DNA of 64,000 nt from an uncultured Acetobacteraceae bacterium (lineage in GTDB: Bacteria; Pseudomonadota; Alphaproteobacteria; Acetobacterales; Acetobacteraceae): NCBI GenBank assembly GCA_903895595.1, contig CAITUP010000112.1, positions 1 through 64,000 of the forward strand, written 5' to 3'. Both the position numbers and the translations under genes were made by a program. The notes beneath the pieces were generated by a model that did not search any database, had not been told where the DNA came from, and worked only from the letters and a program-made list of their open reading frames with translations. Below are positions 1-8,711 of this stretch, piece after piece; the stretch's first letter is position 1, and every line of letters starts with the position of its first letter.

Positions 1-443
1 CGTCCGCGCCGGTCGCGGCTCCGGTTTCGGTCGCGCCGCGGGTTCAGGCCCGCGCAAGCGAGCCGGAGGAACGGCCCCGTGTCGTGCCGCCGCCGCCGGA
101 GCCGGTGCGGCACGCGGCGCCTGTGGTGCGGCCCGCCGCGGCCGGCCGGCGTGGCTGGCTGGGCGTGGCATTGCAGCCGATTACCGTGCCGGCGCCGCTG
201 GTTGGGCGGGCGGGCCAGCCCTCGGGGCGGCTGGTGGTGGGCGTCAGCGCGGGCGGGCCGGCGGACCATGCCGGGCTGCGAGTCGGCGATGTGCTGCTGT
301 CGATCGACGGGACCAATACCAGCGGCCAAAACGCGCTGCGGGCGTTCCTGGAGGCCGGGCGGATCGGCGGCAAGGTGGAGGTGCGCATCCTGCGCGACAC
401 CGCGATCGAAAGCGTTTGGCTGACGATTGCCGCACAACCGTAA
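1..443 (+). CDS. PDZ-domain protein, C-terminal part (5' truncated by window)
   Basis: The reading frame is open from the left edge and ends at TAA 441-443, so only the C-terminal ~146 residues are visible. The first ~55 residues are a low-complexity Pro/Ala/Arg linker. The rest is one PDZ-like domain starting at GWLGVALQ, with a GLRVGDVLLSIDG stretch typical of the peptide-binding PDZ of DegP/HtrA-type periplasmic proteases. The catalytic domain, if present, lies upstream of the window, so protease activity cannot be judged. The gene is co-directional with rpmF but separated from it by about 125 bp. Confidence 0.75.
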   Translation, partial: SAPVAAPVSVAPRVQARASEPEERPRVVPPPPEPVRHAAPVVRPAAAGRRGWLGVALQPITVPAPLVGRAGQPSGRLVVGVSAGGPADHAGLRVGDVLLSIDGTNTSGQNALRAFLEAGRIGGKVEVRILRDTAIESVWLTIAAQP

Positions 444-568
444 TTTGCCGCGCGGAATGCCTTGCGACACGCGGAACGCTCTGCTAGACGGCGCCGCTCA
501 CGCGATGACCGTCGTGCGCGGCGCTGTGTTCGCGAACGGGCTTAGAGATAGAAAAGGGGCATTGTCCC

Positions 569-772
569 ATGGCTGTACCGAAGAGAAAGACGTCCCCCTC
601 CCGCGCTGGCATGCGCCGCAGCCATCAGGCGCTGACGCGTGAGGCACATGCGGAATGCGGCAACTGCGGGGAACTGAAGCGCCCCCACCATGTTTGCAGC
701 CACTGCGGCCATTACGATGGCCGTGAAGTCGTGGCCGCCGGCAGTGCGCTGAAGGGCGCCGTCCGAGCCTGA
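569..772 (+). CDS. rpmF: 50S ribosomal protein L32
   Basis: Protein of 67 residues beginning [12 protein letters not shown], the canonical L32 start. It carries two CxxC pairs, C30/C33 and C43/C46, so this is the zinc-binding form. L32 is a small structural protein of the large ribosomal subunit. The start ATG at 569 follows a purine-rich GAAAAGGGG. It lies just upstream of plsX, the usual rpmF-plsX-fabH neighbourhood of many proteobacteria, which couples ribosome and membrane-lipid synthesis genes. Confidence 0.97.
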   Translation: MAVPKRKTSPSRAGMRRSHQALTREAHAECGNCGELKRPHHVCSHCGHYDGREVVAAGSALKGAVRA

Positions 773-803
773 CGCGGGACACCGGCGTGTTCCCGATCCG
801 GCC

Positions 804-1871
804 TTGACCGGTACTTACGCGCTGGCAATCGATGCCATGGGCGGCGATCATGCGCCGGCCATGGTGATCGACGGGCTGGAAATCGCGGCTGAGCGGCATC
901 CGCATGCCCGGTTTCTGCTGGTCGGCAACGAGCAAGTCCTGACCGCGCTGCTGTCGACGCGGCGTCGTGCCCGCGCGGCCTGCACGATCCTGCACGCAGC
1001 CGAAGCCATCAGCGCCGACATGAAACCGACCCAGGCTTTGCGCAGCCGGGCGTCGTCCATGCGCCTGGCGATCGACGCGGTGGCGAAGGGCGATGCGGCG
1101 GGCGTCGTGTCCGCCGGCAATACCGGTGCGCTGCTGACATTGTCCAAAATCGTCCTGAAGGCGCTTCCGGGGATCGATCGACCCGCGATGGCCGCCATCG
1201 GCCCGTCGGCGCGCGGCGATGTGGTCATGCTCGACCTCGGTGCCAACGTGCAGTGCGATGTCCGCAATCTCGTGGAATTCGCTGTCATGGGCGACGTCTT
1301 CGCGCGTTGCGTGCTGGGTCTGCCGGCGCCCACGATCGGTTTGCTGAACGTCGGGTCGGAGGAGCTGAAAGGCGACGACACCGTACGCCAAGCGGCCGAA
1401 ATTCTCCGTGCCAGCCATATCGGCCCGCAGTTCCACGGGTTCGTGGAAGGGCACGACATCGCCGCCGGCACCACCGACGTGATCGTGACCGACGGTTTCA
1501 CCGGCAACGTCGCGCTGAAGACCGCGGAGGGCGCGCTGAAGCTGATCGGCGGGATGCTGCGGGAAGTGTTCAAGCGCAATTTCTTCACCAAAATGGCCTA
1601 CCTGCTGGCGAAGCCGGGTTTGGACCGGCTGCGCGAATGGCTCGATCCCCGTAGATACAACGGCGCGGTCATGGTAGGTTTGAACGGTGTGGTCGTGAAG
1701 TCGCATGGCGGCACGGACGCGCAAGGCTTCGCGCATGCGGTCGATGTGGCCATGGACATGGTGGTTCACCGCTTCAACGACCTTATTCGCGACGATCTCG
1801 CTCGGCTCGGGCTGGACAAGCGCACCGCGCGGGAGAAGAACGGCGCGACGGCTGGGCTTGCCCCCGTCTGA
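804..1871 (+). CDS. plsX: Phosphate acyltransferase PlsX
   Basis: PlsX converts acyl-ACP and phosphate into acyl-phosphate, the donor for PlsY in phospholipid synthesis; it is a peripheral membrane enzyme. The 355-residue length is normal for the family. The hallmark DAMGGD lies at residues 10-15 and SAGNTGA at 103-109. The start is TTG at 804. The nearest ATG would cut into DAMGGD, so TTG is needed to keep the conserved N-terminus. fabH follows after 20 bp, consistent with one transcript. Confidence 0.96.
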   Translation: MTGTYALAIDAMGGDHAPAMVIDGLEIAAERHPHARFLLVGNEQVLTALLSTRRRARAACTILHAAEAISADMKPTQALRSRASSMRLAIDAVAKGDAAGVVSAGNTGALLTLSKIVLKALPGIDRPAMAAIGPSARGDVVMLDLGANVQCDVRNLVEFAVMGDVFARCVLGLPAPTIGLLNVGSEELKGDDTVRQAAEILRASHIGPQFHGFVEGHDIAAGTTDVIVTDGFTGNVALKTAEGALKLIGGMLREVFKRNFFTKMAYLLAKPGLDRLREWLDPRRYNGAVMVGLNGVVVKSHGGTDAQGFAHAVDVAMDMVVHRFNDLIRDDLARLGLDKRTAREKNGATAGLAPV

Positions 1872-1891
1872 TTCGTCACCGCTGACCAGGA

Positions 1892-2866
1892 ATGCCGATG
1901 CCCACCCGCTCCATCCTTGCCGGTATCGGCGCTTATCTGCCCGCACGCATCGTGTCCAACGACGAATTGGCCCGTACGGTGGACACGACCGATGCCTGGA
2001 TCCGCGAGCGGACAGGCATCACGCAGCGGCATTTCGCCGCCAAGCATGAAACCGCCGCGTTCATGGGCGCCGAGGCCGCGCGCGCCGCGCTGGCCGACGC
2101 GGGCGCGCTTCCGTCGGACGTGGACGGCATCATTCTGGCGACCAGCACCCCCGATCAGGCCTTCCCCGCCACCGCGGTACGCGTGCAGGCGGCTTTGGGC
2201 GTGACCAAGGGGTTCGGCTTCGATATCGCCGCGGCCTGTGCCGGTTTCATCTACGCGCTGTCGGTCGCCGACGCGATGATCCGCTCGGGTCAGGCACGCG
2301 GCGTACTGGTGATCGGGTCGGAGGTTTATTCCCGCATCCTGAATTGGGAAGACCGCGGCACCTGCGTGCTGTTCGGCGACGGCGCCGGCGCGGTGTTCCT
2401 GACCGCCGGAGAAGGTTCGGGTACCGACCAAGGCATCCTGTCCACCCATATCCACGCGCAAGGCACGCTTGGCGATATCCTTTATGTCGATGGCGCCGTG
2501 GGCCAGCCCGACAAGCCCGGCCATCTGGTCATGCATGGGCGGGAGGTGTTCCGCCACGCCGTGACCCGGCTGGCGGAGGCGGTGGAAGAGGCGCTGACCG
2601 CCAACAACCTGACCGCGGCGGACATCGATTGGCTGGTGCCGCATCAGGCCAACCGGCGGATTATCGACGCGATGGGGCGCAAGCTGGGACTGCCCGCCGA
2701 ACGGGTCGTGGTGACGGTGGAGCAGCATGCCAACACGTCCGCGGCCTCGGTGCCGTTGGCACTGCATGAAGCGTGGAAGGACGGCCGCATCAAGCGCGGG
2801 GAGCTTGTGCTGCTCGAAGCGCTGGGCGGCGGGCTGGTTTGGGGTTCGGCGCTCGTACGGATGTGA
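1892..2866 (+). CDS. fabH: 3-oxoacyl-ACP synthase III (KAS III)
   Basis: FabH condenses acetyl-CoA with malonyl-ACP to start fatty acid synthesis. The full catalytic triad is visible: Cys116 in DIAAACAGF, His251 in VPHQANRR and Asn281 in QHANTSAA. The length of 324 residues is normal. Two in-frame ATGs lie six bases apart, at 1892 and 1898. An AGG at 1888-1890 sits at better spacing for the second, so the protein may begin at 1898. The gene follows plsX closely and is probably cotranscribed. Confidence 0.97.
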   Translation: MPMPTRSILAGIGAYLPARIVSNDELARTVDTTDAWIRERTGITQRHFAAKHETAAFMGAEAARAALADAGALPSDVDGIILATSTPDQAFPATAVRVQAALGVTKGFGFDIAAACAGFIYALSVADAMIRSGQARGVLVIGSEVYSRILNWEDRGTCVLFGDGAGAVFLTAGEGSGTDQGILSTHIHAQGTLGDILYVDGAVGQPDKPGHLVMHGREVFRHAVTRLAEAVEEALTANNLTAADIDWLVPHQANRRIIDAMGRKLGLPAERVVVTVEQHANTSAASVPLALHEAWKDGRIKRGELVLLEALGGGLVWGSALVRM

Positions 2867-2951
2867 CCGTTTCCGGTGCAAGCGTCTGATCCTGGTCGAT
2901 TTTCCTCGTTACAAACTTGACGCCGCCGCTCGGTCTGCCTAGCGTGACTGG

Positions 2952-3263
2952 ATGCAAACCGTCACACGCGCCCATCTCGCTGAAATGATCTACGCCGAAG
3001 TCGGCTTGTCGCGGAATGAATCCGCCGAGCTGCTGGAGAGTGTACTGGATCGGATGACCGCCACATTGGAAAGCGGAGAATCCGTTAAAATCAGCGGGTT
3101 CGGAACCTTTTCTGTCAGACAAAAAGGGCGCCGCGTGGGCCGCAATCCGAAGACCGGCGAGGAAGTTCCGATCCTCCCGCGCCGGGTTCTGGTGTTCCGG
3201 CCGAGCCATGTGTTGAAGGCCCGGATCAACGGTTTGACCCCCGGTCCGGATGAGGACGAATGA
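2952..3263 (+). CDS. ihfA: Integration host factor alpha subunit
   Basis: HU/IHF-family protein of 103 residues with the DNA-binding arm signature [12 protein letters not shown] at residues 63-74. IHF-alpha pairs with IHF-beta to bend DNA in recombination, replication and transcription. An acidic tail (PDEDE) ends the protein. It overlaps the next gene by 4 bp (ATGA), and the ihfA-merR order is a common alphaproteobacterial arrangement downstream of fabH. The alpha assignment rests on that context plus sequence. Confidence 0.93.
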   Translation: MQTVTRAHLAEMIYAEVGLSRNESAELLESVLDRMTATLESGESVKISGFGTFSVRQKGRRVGRNPKTGEEVPILPRRVLVFRPSHVLKARINGLTPGPDEDE

Positions 3264-3808
3264 GCGATCTGGCCGGCGATGACGCGCTGGACCTCGCGTC
3301 CGGCCGAAGCCGGCCCAAGAAGGCGCCCAACGCCTTCCGCACGATCAGCGAGGTCGCGGACGAGCTGAACATCCCGCAGCATGTGCTGCGCTTCTGGGAA
3401 ACGCGGTTTCCTCAGGTGAAGCCGCTGAAGCGCGGCGGCGGGCGTCGGTATTACCGGCCGGACGATATCGTCCTGCTGCGGCGCATCGCCGATTTGCTTT
3501 ATATTCAAGGGTATACGATCAAAGGCGTACAGCGTTTGCTGCGCGAAGGCGGGGGGCGGCTGTCCGACGATATCCCGCCGCCGTCGGAGGCCGAACGTCT
3601 GGAAGCCGAGGCGGAGCGGTCCGGCGTCCCGCGGGAGCCGGAGTTGCCGATCCCAGGGCTGGAGCTGGAGGCGGAATCTCTGGCCGAACCTCGTATGCAG
3701 CGGCAGCCGGTCCGCTCGAAAGCGGATGCGGAGGTGGAGCGCCTGCGCGGGCTGCTGGCGGAGGTACTGGTGGAGCTGGAGGAACTGCGGGGGATGCTGG
3801 CGGGGTAA
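3260..3808 (+). CDS. MerR-family transcriptional regulator
   Basis: Protein of 182 residues. After a ~25-residue disordered leader comes a MerR winged helix ([22 protein letters not shown], residues 26-47; then [12 protein letters not shown], 58-69). The C-terminus from ~155 is a Leu/Glu-rich helix likely to form the dimer coiled coil. No C-terminal cysteine cluster is seen, so this is not a metal sensor of the classical type. It overlaps ihfA by 4 bp. Homologues at this locus are usually uncharacterised; the effector is unknown. Confidence 0.88.
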   Translation: MSDLAGDDALDLASGRSRPKKAPNAFRTISEVADELNIPQHVLRFWETRFPQVKPLKRGGGRRYYRPDDIVLLRRIADLLYIQGYTIKGVQRLLREGGGRLSDDIPPPSEAERLEAEAERSGVPREPELPIPGLELEAESLAEPRMQRQPVRSKADAEVERLRGLLAEVLVELEELRGMLAG

Positions 3809-3925
3809 CGGCACGGATATTTTTGTGTCGTTGTCCGGGTTTGGTGAACTGGATCACTGGTTGGGATATCGGTCGGATGCATACCGGCGTCGCTATCGAC
3901 AATCGCGAACCGGAGGACAATCACC

Positions 3926-5302
3926 ATGCCAGCCGACCCCACCGTATCCGTTTGGGAAGACGACCCCGTACCCGCCGTGCTCGTGTCGCGCCCCGCGCCC
4001 GACCTTACCGCCGCATGGCTTGCCTACACATTCCCCGATCCTCAGCCGGAAGCCGCCGAATACCAGCCGGGCACGCCGGAGTTCCGTTTCTGGGTCGCCG
4101 CCGAGGCGCTGCGCCGCGGGGCAGATTTCTGGGGTCGGCGGGTGCCGGGCGGTCAATGGCAACCGGGCGCGTCGCTGCCGGTCGTTCTGGACGCCGGCGA
4201 GGACCTGAATGCCTTCTACGATCGTGCATCGATCAGCTTCTTTCACGGCACGCTGAACGGCGACACCGTCTACTCCGGCGAAAGCGCGGACGTTCTGTGT
4301 CATGAGATGGGACACGCCATCCTGGATGCGGTGAAGCCCGAGCTGTGGAATGCCGCGAGCCACGAGGTAGCCGCGTTCCATGAATCGTTCGGCGACATGA
4401 GTGCCATACTGTCGGCATTGCAGCTGCCCAGCCTGCGGTCGGCGATTTTGGCGGATACCGGCGGGTCGCTCGATCAAAGTTCCCGTTTGTCGCGGCTGGC
4501 GGAGCAGTTGGGGGCGGCGATCCGTGCCCAGCGGCCGGATCTGGTGGACCCGGATTGCCTGCGGAACGCGGTCAACTCGTTCAGCTATCAAGACCCGGTC
4601 AATCTGCCGCAGCGGGCGCCGGCGTCGCAGTTGTCGTCCGAGGCGCATTCGTTCTCCCGCGTGTTCACCGGCGCCTTTTTCGATGGCCTGTCGGGCATGC
4701 TGACGGCCAGGGCGGCGGATGCAAACGCACCGACCGAGGAAGAACTGGCGCAGATGGCCAGCGACATGGCGGATATCCTGATTTTGGGAGTCCAAAACGC
4801 CCCCGTCGTGCCGAATTTTTACGCCCAGGTCGCGGCCGGGATGCTGGAAGCGGCCGACGCGACCAACACCGTCTACACACCGGTCCTGCGCGCGGCGTTC
4901 GTGCAGCGGGCCATTCTGTCGCTGGATTCGGCGGCGAACGTGGCCAACCTACAGGCGTCCACGGAATCCATCCCGATGACTGAATCACTCTCCAGTCTGG
5001 CCATGTCCGCCGACCATTACGGGTTGACCAAGCCCTTGCTGGTCCATGCGGCGTCGCACGCTCGGGCTTATGTCGCGACCTCGGCGGCCACCCATGGCAA
5101 CGGAGCGCACGAACCCGCCAGTTCCTCCACCGCTGCTCGGGCTTATGTGGACGACCTGTTTACGCGGGGCCGCGTGCACTACGGCGATGTGGCGAAGGCG
5201 CACCTCAACCACGGCAAGCGGCTTCGCAGCCATAAGCTGGTGGCCGAAGGCGGAGCGATCCGGCTGCATCGCTGCCTGTTCGATTGCGGCCTGACGCGGT
5301 AG
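3926..5302 (+). CDS. Putative zinc metalloprotease with HEMGH motif (M4-like)
   Basis: Protein of 458 residues with no obvious signal peptide. HEMGH at residues 126-130 fits the HExxH zinc motif. Glu153 in HESFGD lies 23 residues after the second His and resembles the third ligand of thermolysin-like (M4, gluzincin) peptidases, where it sits in a NEAxSD-type motif. The ~300 residues that follow are alpha-helical in character, as in the M4 C-terminal lobe. The start ATG follows GGAGGA. There is no M4 propeptide or secretion signal, so an intracellular or non-classical role is possible. I know no characterised close homologue. Confidence 0.6.
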   Translation: MPADPTVSVWEDDPVPAVLVSRPAPDLTAAWLAYTFPDPQPEAAEYQPGTPEFRFWVAAEALRRGADFWGRRVPGGQWQPGASLPVVLDAGEDLNAFYDRASISFFHGTLNGDTVYSGESADVLCHEMGHAILDAVKPELWNAASHEVAAFHESFGDMSAILSALQLPSLRSAILADTGGSLDQSSRLSRLAEQLGAAIRAQRPDLVDPDCLRNAVNSFSYQDPVNLPQRAPASQLSSEAHSFSRVFTGAFFDGLSGMLTARAADANAPTEEELAQMASDMADILILGVQNAPVVPNFYAQVAAGMLEAADATNTVYTPVLRAAFVQRAILSLDSAANVANLQASTESIPMTESLSSLAMSADHYGLTKPLLVHAASHARAYVATSAATHGNGAHEPASSSTAARAYVDDLFTRGRVHYGDVAKAHLNHGKRLRSHKLVAEGGAIRLHRCLFDCGLTR

Positions 5303-5311
5303 GGTCGCGGT

Positions 5312-5527
5312 ATGGCAAAGGAACCCGACAAATCCCCCGACGCGGATACGATCGTGCCCAACGATCCCGCTGCGGTGTCCTTCGTCCGTGCCCTGGTGGC
5401 GCGGGGGGAGGCGGTGCGGGTTCCCCCCGGCGGCGCGCTGCCGCCGGGCGCCACGCATGAGATCGTGGGGGAAACGCCGGACGGTGTGCCGATGCTGAAA
5501 CGGCGGCGGTTCTCGTTCGGGCGTTAG
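5312..5527 (+). CDS. Small hypothetical protein
   Basis: A 71-residue soluble protein that starts 9 bp after the protease-like gene and is probably cotranscribed with it. It has an acidic/Asp-Pro-rich N-terminus, a central FVRALVARGEAVRVPPGG stretch and a basic C-terminus (KRRRFSFGR). The pattern of a short helix followed by a Pro/Gly-rich loop is not one I can assign to a function. Confidence 0.6.
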   Translation: MAKEPDKSPDADTIVPNDPAAVSFVRALVARGEAVRVPPGGALPPGATHEIVGETPDGVPMLKRRRFSFGR

Positions 5528-5533
5528 GGGGCG

Positions 5534-6574
5534 TTACCCGCCCCGATACCGCCGCACCCCCTTATCCTCCGTCTCCAGCCGCAGTTCCCCGCGCCCGAGC
5601 ATCAGGTTGACGTGGGCGAGGACCTCTCCAAAAGCGAAACCGGTTTGGTGCGCGTCCAAAGCGCGGTCGAACAGGCAGGGGACCAGCTCGGCGACCGACA
5701 GCGGCTTGTCGGCGCAGGCGTCGACGATCGCGCCGCAGCGTTGGTCGTGGTGGGACAGCAGCTCGTCGATGCGCGTGTGCAGGCCGAGGAACGGCAGGCC
5801 GTGACCGGGCAGCACCAGGACGTCGTCCGCGACGGTGGCGCGCAGGTCCTTCAGGGATTGCAGATACAGCGCCAGCGGGTCCTCATCCGGTTCCACCGGG
5901 TGAACGCCGACGTTCGGAGAAATGCGGGCGATCACCTGATCCGCGGCGAAGAACAGGCGGTCGGCGGGGCGATACAGCATCGCCTGCTCCAGCGCGTGGC
6001 CACCGCCGGTCAGCACCTGGAAGTCGCGGCCGCCGATGGCCTGTGCGTCGCCGTGTTTGATGCGGGTGTAGGACGGGGGCACACCGGTGGTCAGGCGCAG
6101 ATAGTGGTGGCCTCGGCCGAGCACGGCGTCGGTGTTTTCGCGGGACAGGCCGTGGGTGTGGTAGAAGGCGCGGTGGGCCTCTCCGGTCATATCGCCGCTG
6201 CCCATGCGGGCGGTGACGCTGAACAGATATTCGGTGCGGGGCATGGCCAGCTTCAGGCCGAAGCGTTCGTGCAGCCAGCCGGCGAGGCCGACATGATCCG
6301 GGTGGAAGTGCGTGGCCAGCATCCGGCTCAACCGCTGCCCCTTCATCGGGCCGTCCAGCACCGCGTCCCATCCCGCGCGGCAGTCGTCGGTGTCCAGGCC
6401 GGTGTCGAGCACCATCCAGCCGCCATCGTCCTCAATAAGGTAGAGGTTGATGTGGTTGAGCTGGAACGGCAGCTTCAGGCGGAACCACAGCACGCCGGGG
6501 GCGACCTCGGTCGTCTCCCCAAAGGCGGGGGGCTGGGCGAAGGGATAGATCAGGGAGGCCGGTTCGTGGTGCAT
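5534..6574 (-). CDS. MBL-fold metallo-hydrolase
   Basis: A metallo-beta-lactamase-fold hydrolase of 346 residues. The metal site motif HFHPDH lies at residues 89-94, the upstream MVLDTGLDTDD strand at ~54-64, and further metal-ligand regions at TGGGHALEQ and LPGHGLPF. The fold covers glyoxalase II-like, lactonase and thioesterase activities; the substrate cannot be read from sequence. I chose ATG at 6574 rather than a start 30 codons upstream, because the longer form would run into the neighbouring NTF2-like gene and its extra residues look unlike protein. Confidence 0.85.
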   Translation of the reverse strand: MHHEPASLIYPFAQPPAFGETTEVAPGVLWFRLKLPFQLNHINLYLIEDDGGWMVLDTGLDTDDCRAGWDAVLDGPMKGQRLSRMLATHFHPDHVGLAGWLHERFGLKLAMPRTEYLFSVTARMGSGDMTGEAHRAFYHTHGLSRENTDAVLGRGHHYLRLTTGVPPSYTRIKHGDAQAIGGRDFQVLTGGGHALEQAMLYRPADRLFFAADQVIARISPNVGVHPVEPDEDPLALYLQSLKDLRATVADDVLVLPGHGLPFLGLHTRIDELLSHHDQRCGAIVDACADKPLSVAELVPCLFDRALDAHQTGFAFGEVLAHVNLMLGRGELRLETEDKGVRRYRGG

Positions 6575-6605
6575 CGCGGCATGATACAGGCTTCGCGGCG
6601 CCTGC

Positions 6606-6968
6606 CTACCGTGTCTCGTGCGCCGCGGCCACGATCCAGCGCCCGTCCCGCTTGACCCAGACATGCGTCGTGCGCCCGCGCTTGACCTTGCCCTCGGCGG
6701 TTTTGAAGCGGGTGCGGGCGTGGATGATCGCGAAATCGGCGAAGGGGCGGATTTTGATTTCCTCGGCCTGGTATTCGGTCACGGGGAAGGGCTTGGCGAC
6801 ATGAGCCAGAAACGCCCGCTTGGCGAACAGCGTGCCGTCGGGGTTGGAGCAGATGAAATCCTCCCCCACCTGATCGTCGAACCAGCCGGCATCGCTGTGG
6901 CGAAGGGCATCGATGTAGGTGATGTTGAGTTCGGCGAGGCGTTCGTAGTCGGTGCGGTTGTCACCCAT
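6606..6968 (-). CDS. Nuclear transport factor 2 / SnoaL-like protein
   Basis: A 120-residue single-domain protein of the NTF2-like cone fold: an N-terminal helix (YERLAELNITYIDALRHSD), a WFDDQVGEDFICSNPDGT strand-loop, and a C-terminal HVWVKRDGRWIVAAAHET strand pair typical of DUF4440/SnoaL-like proteins. Such proteins are small-molecule isomerases, hydratases or binding domains, and activity is not predictable here. It is upstream of and co-directional with the MBL hydrolase (31 bp gap), so the two may share a transcript, and is divergent from the GMC oxidoreductase gene. Confidence 0.75.
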   Translation of the reverse strand: MGDNRTDYERLAELNITYIDALRHSDAGWFDDQVGEDFICSNPDGTLFAKRAFLAHVAKPFPVTEYQAEEIKIRPFADFAIIHARTRFKTAEGKVKRGRTTHVWVKRDGRWIVAAAHETR

Positions 6969-7071
6969 TGGGGGGCGGTCTCCTGGCGTCTAGGATCGAG
7001 AATTCCCCATCTTGTGTTCCTTGACCGACGCCCCGATCCTACACGCGACGGGACGAAAAAGGAAGCGAATC

Positions 7072-8688
7072 ATGGCCGGCGACGCGGACACCTACGATTA
7101 CATCGTGACCGGGGCAGGATCGGCGGGCTGCGTGCTGGCCGCGCGCCTGACGGAAAACGGCCGCTACAAGGTGCTGCTGCTGGAAGCCGGGGGGGAGGAC
7201 AAGAGCTTCTGGATCCACGTGCCCATGGGCTACGCCAAGACCTTCGTGGACCCGAAAGTGAACTGGAAGTTCGAGAGCGAGCCGGAGAAGGAGCTGAACG
7301 GCCGCACGATGTATCAGCCTCGGGGCAAGGTGCTGGGCGGCACGTCGTCCATCAACGGCATGATCTACATGCGCGGCACCGGCGCCGATTACGACCATTG
7401 GCGGCAGTTGGGGAACGAGGGCTGGGACTACGAGTCCGTGCTGCCGTATTTCCGCAAGGCCGAGGACAACGAAAACGGCGCCAACGAATTCCATGGCGCC
7501 GGCGGGCCGCTGCGGGTTTCGAACCAGCCCTACAAATGGGAAATCGCCGAGGCTCTGTTGGCTGCGTGCCAGCAGGCCGGCATCCCGTACAACCCGGATT
7601 TCAACGGCGCGACGCAGGAGGGCTGCGGGTATTACCAGACCACCACCAAGGACAAGCGACGCTGGAGCGCGGCGGCGGCCTATCTGACCGAGGCCAAGAA
7701 GCGGCCCAACCTGACCATCGTCACGCGGGCGCATGCGACGCGGGTATTGTTCGAGGGCAAGCGCGCCGTCGGCGTCGAGTACCAGACGCCCCGCGGGTTG
7801 CGGACGGCTCGGGCGGGGCGGGAGACGATCGTGTCCGGCGGTGCCTACGGCTCGCCCCAGCTTTTGCAACTGTCCGGCGTCGGGCCGGCGGCGCATTTGC
7901 AGGAGATGGCGGTGGACGTGGTGCACGATCTGCCGGGCGTGGGGTCGAACCTGCAGGATCATTTCAATACGTACTGCACATACCGGATTTCGCGGAACCT
8001 GTCGCTGAACTCCCTGAGTTACAGCTTCGTCGACCGGATGGTCGCGGGGGCGAAATACGTTTTTCTCAAAAGCGGGCCGATGTCGGGGAACGGGATGTAC
8101 GTGGGCGCACTGATCCGGTCCGACAAGCGGCTGGAACGGCCGGATATCCAGTTGAATATGTCCGCCTGGAGCACGGTGGACCGGACGCGCGACGGGATAA
8201 TTTCGCACCCTTTTCCGGGCATTTCCATCAGCCCGGTGCATCTGCGGCCGGATGGGCGCGGCAGCGTGCGGCTGCGGAGCAACGATCCGCTGGCGCCGCC
8301 CGAGATAAAATTCAACTTCCTGAAATCCGACTACGACATCCAGGCGCTGATCGCCGGCATGCGCGCGGCCAGATCCATCGTGCGCCAGCAGGCGATGCAA
8401 AAGCTGACCGTGGAGGAAACCGCACCCGGCGTGCATGTGCGGACGGAGGAGGACATGATCGCCGATATCCGCCAGCGCGGCGTGTCCAATCTGCATCCGG
8501 TGGGAAGCTGCGGGATGGGGCAGGGGCCTGGGGCGGTGGTGGACCCTCGGTTACGGGTGCATGGGATCGCGGGGCTGCGGGTGGTGGACGCGTCGGTGAT
8601 GCCGGCGATTATCGCGGGGAACACGAACGCGCCGACGATCATGATCGCGGAGAAGGCTTCGGATATGATTTTGCAGGATGCGGGGTAG
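7072..8688 (+). CDS. GMC-family oxidoreductase (FAD alcohol/choline dehydrogenase type)
   Basis: FAD enzyme of 538 residues that oxidises an alcohol. The Rossmann motif GAGSAG is at residues 14-19. The GMC active-site pair is present: His475 in NLHPVGSCGMG and Asn519 in AGNTNAPT. The start ATG 7072 has GGAAG upstream; a start 20 codons earlier adds residues unlike the family. Substrate is unknown. It shares design with a second GMC gene at 43.3 kb. It converges on a peptide-type binding-protein gene. Confidence 0.9.
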   Translation: MAGDADTYDYIVTGAGSAGCVLAARLTENGRYKVLLLEAGGEDKSFWIHVPMGYAKTFVDPKVNWKFESEPEKELNGRTMYQPRGKVLGGTSSINGMIYMRGTGADYDHWRQLGNEGWDYESVLPYFRKAEDNENGANEFHGAGGPLRVSNQPYKWEIAEALLAACQQAGIPYNPDFNGATQEGCGYYQTTTKDKRRWSAAAAYLTEAKKRPNLTIVTRAHATRVLFEGKRAVGVEYQTPRGLRTARAGRETIVSGGAYGSPQLLQLSGVGPAAHLQEMAVDVVHDLPGVGSNLQDHFNTYCTYRISRNLSLNSLSYSFVDRMVAGAKYVFLKSGPMSGNGMYVGALIRSDKRLERPDIQLNMSAWSTVDRTRDGIISHPFPGISISPVHLRPDGRGSVRLRSNDPLAPPEIKFNFLKSDYDIQALIAGMRAARSIVRQQAMQKLTVEETAPGVHVRTEEDMIADIRQRGVSNLHPVGSCGMGQGPGAVVDPRLRVHGIAGLRVVDASVMPAIIAGNTNAPTIMIAEKASDMILQDAG

Positions 8689-8711
8689 GGGGCCGACCCG
8701 AGCCCCTTACC
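8684..8711. terminator. Possible bidirectional hairpin between convergent genes
   Basis: Near-perfect arms GGTAGGGGGC (8684-8693) and GCCCCTTACC (8702-8711) with an 8-nt loop and one mismatch. The hairpin sits in the 18-bp gap between two convergent genes and overlaps both 3' ends slightly. There is no T-tract on either side, so intrinsic termination is only a possibility. Confidence 0.35.

Noticed and set aside
498-1946. Long minus-strand open frame across rpmF-plsX
   Set aside because: It is the antisense of plsX in high-GC DNA, Arg/His/Gln-rich, with no domain, and plsX is certain.
3809-3925. tRNA-Pro expected after the MerR gene
   Set aside because: In many Alphaproteobacteria a tRNA-Pro follows merR; here no cloverleaf-compatible sequence is visible in the 117-bp gap.
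5612-6655. Plus-strand frame of 347 codons opposite the MBL hydrolase
   Set aside because: Antisense shadow of a well-conserved hydrolase; composition unlike protein.
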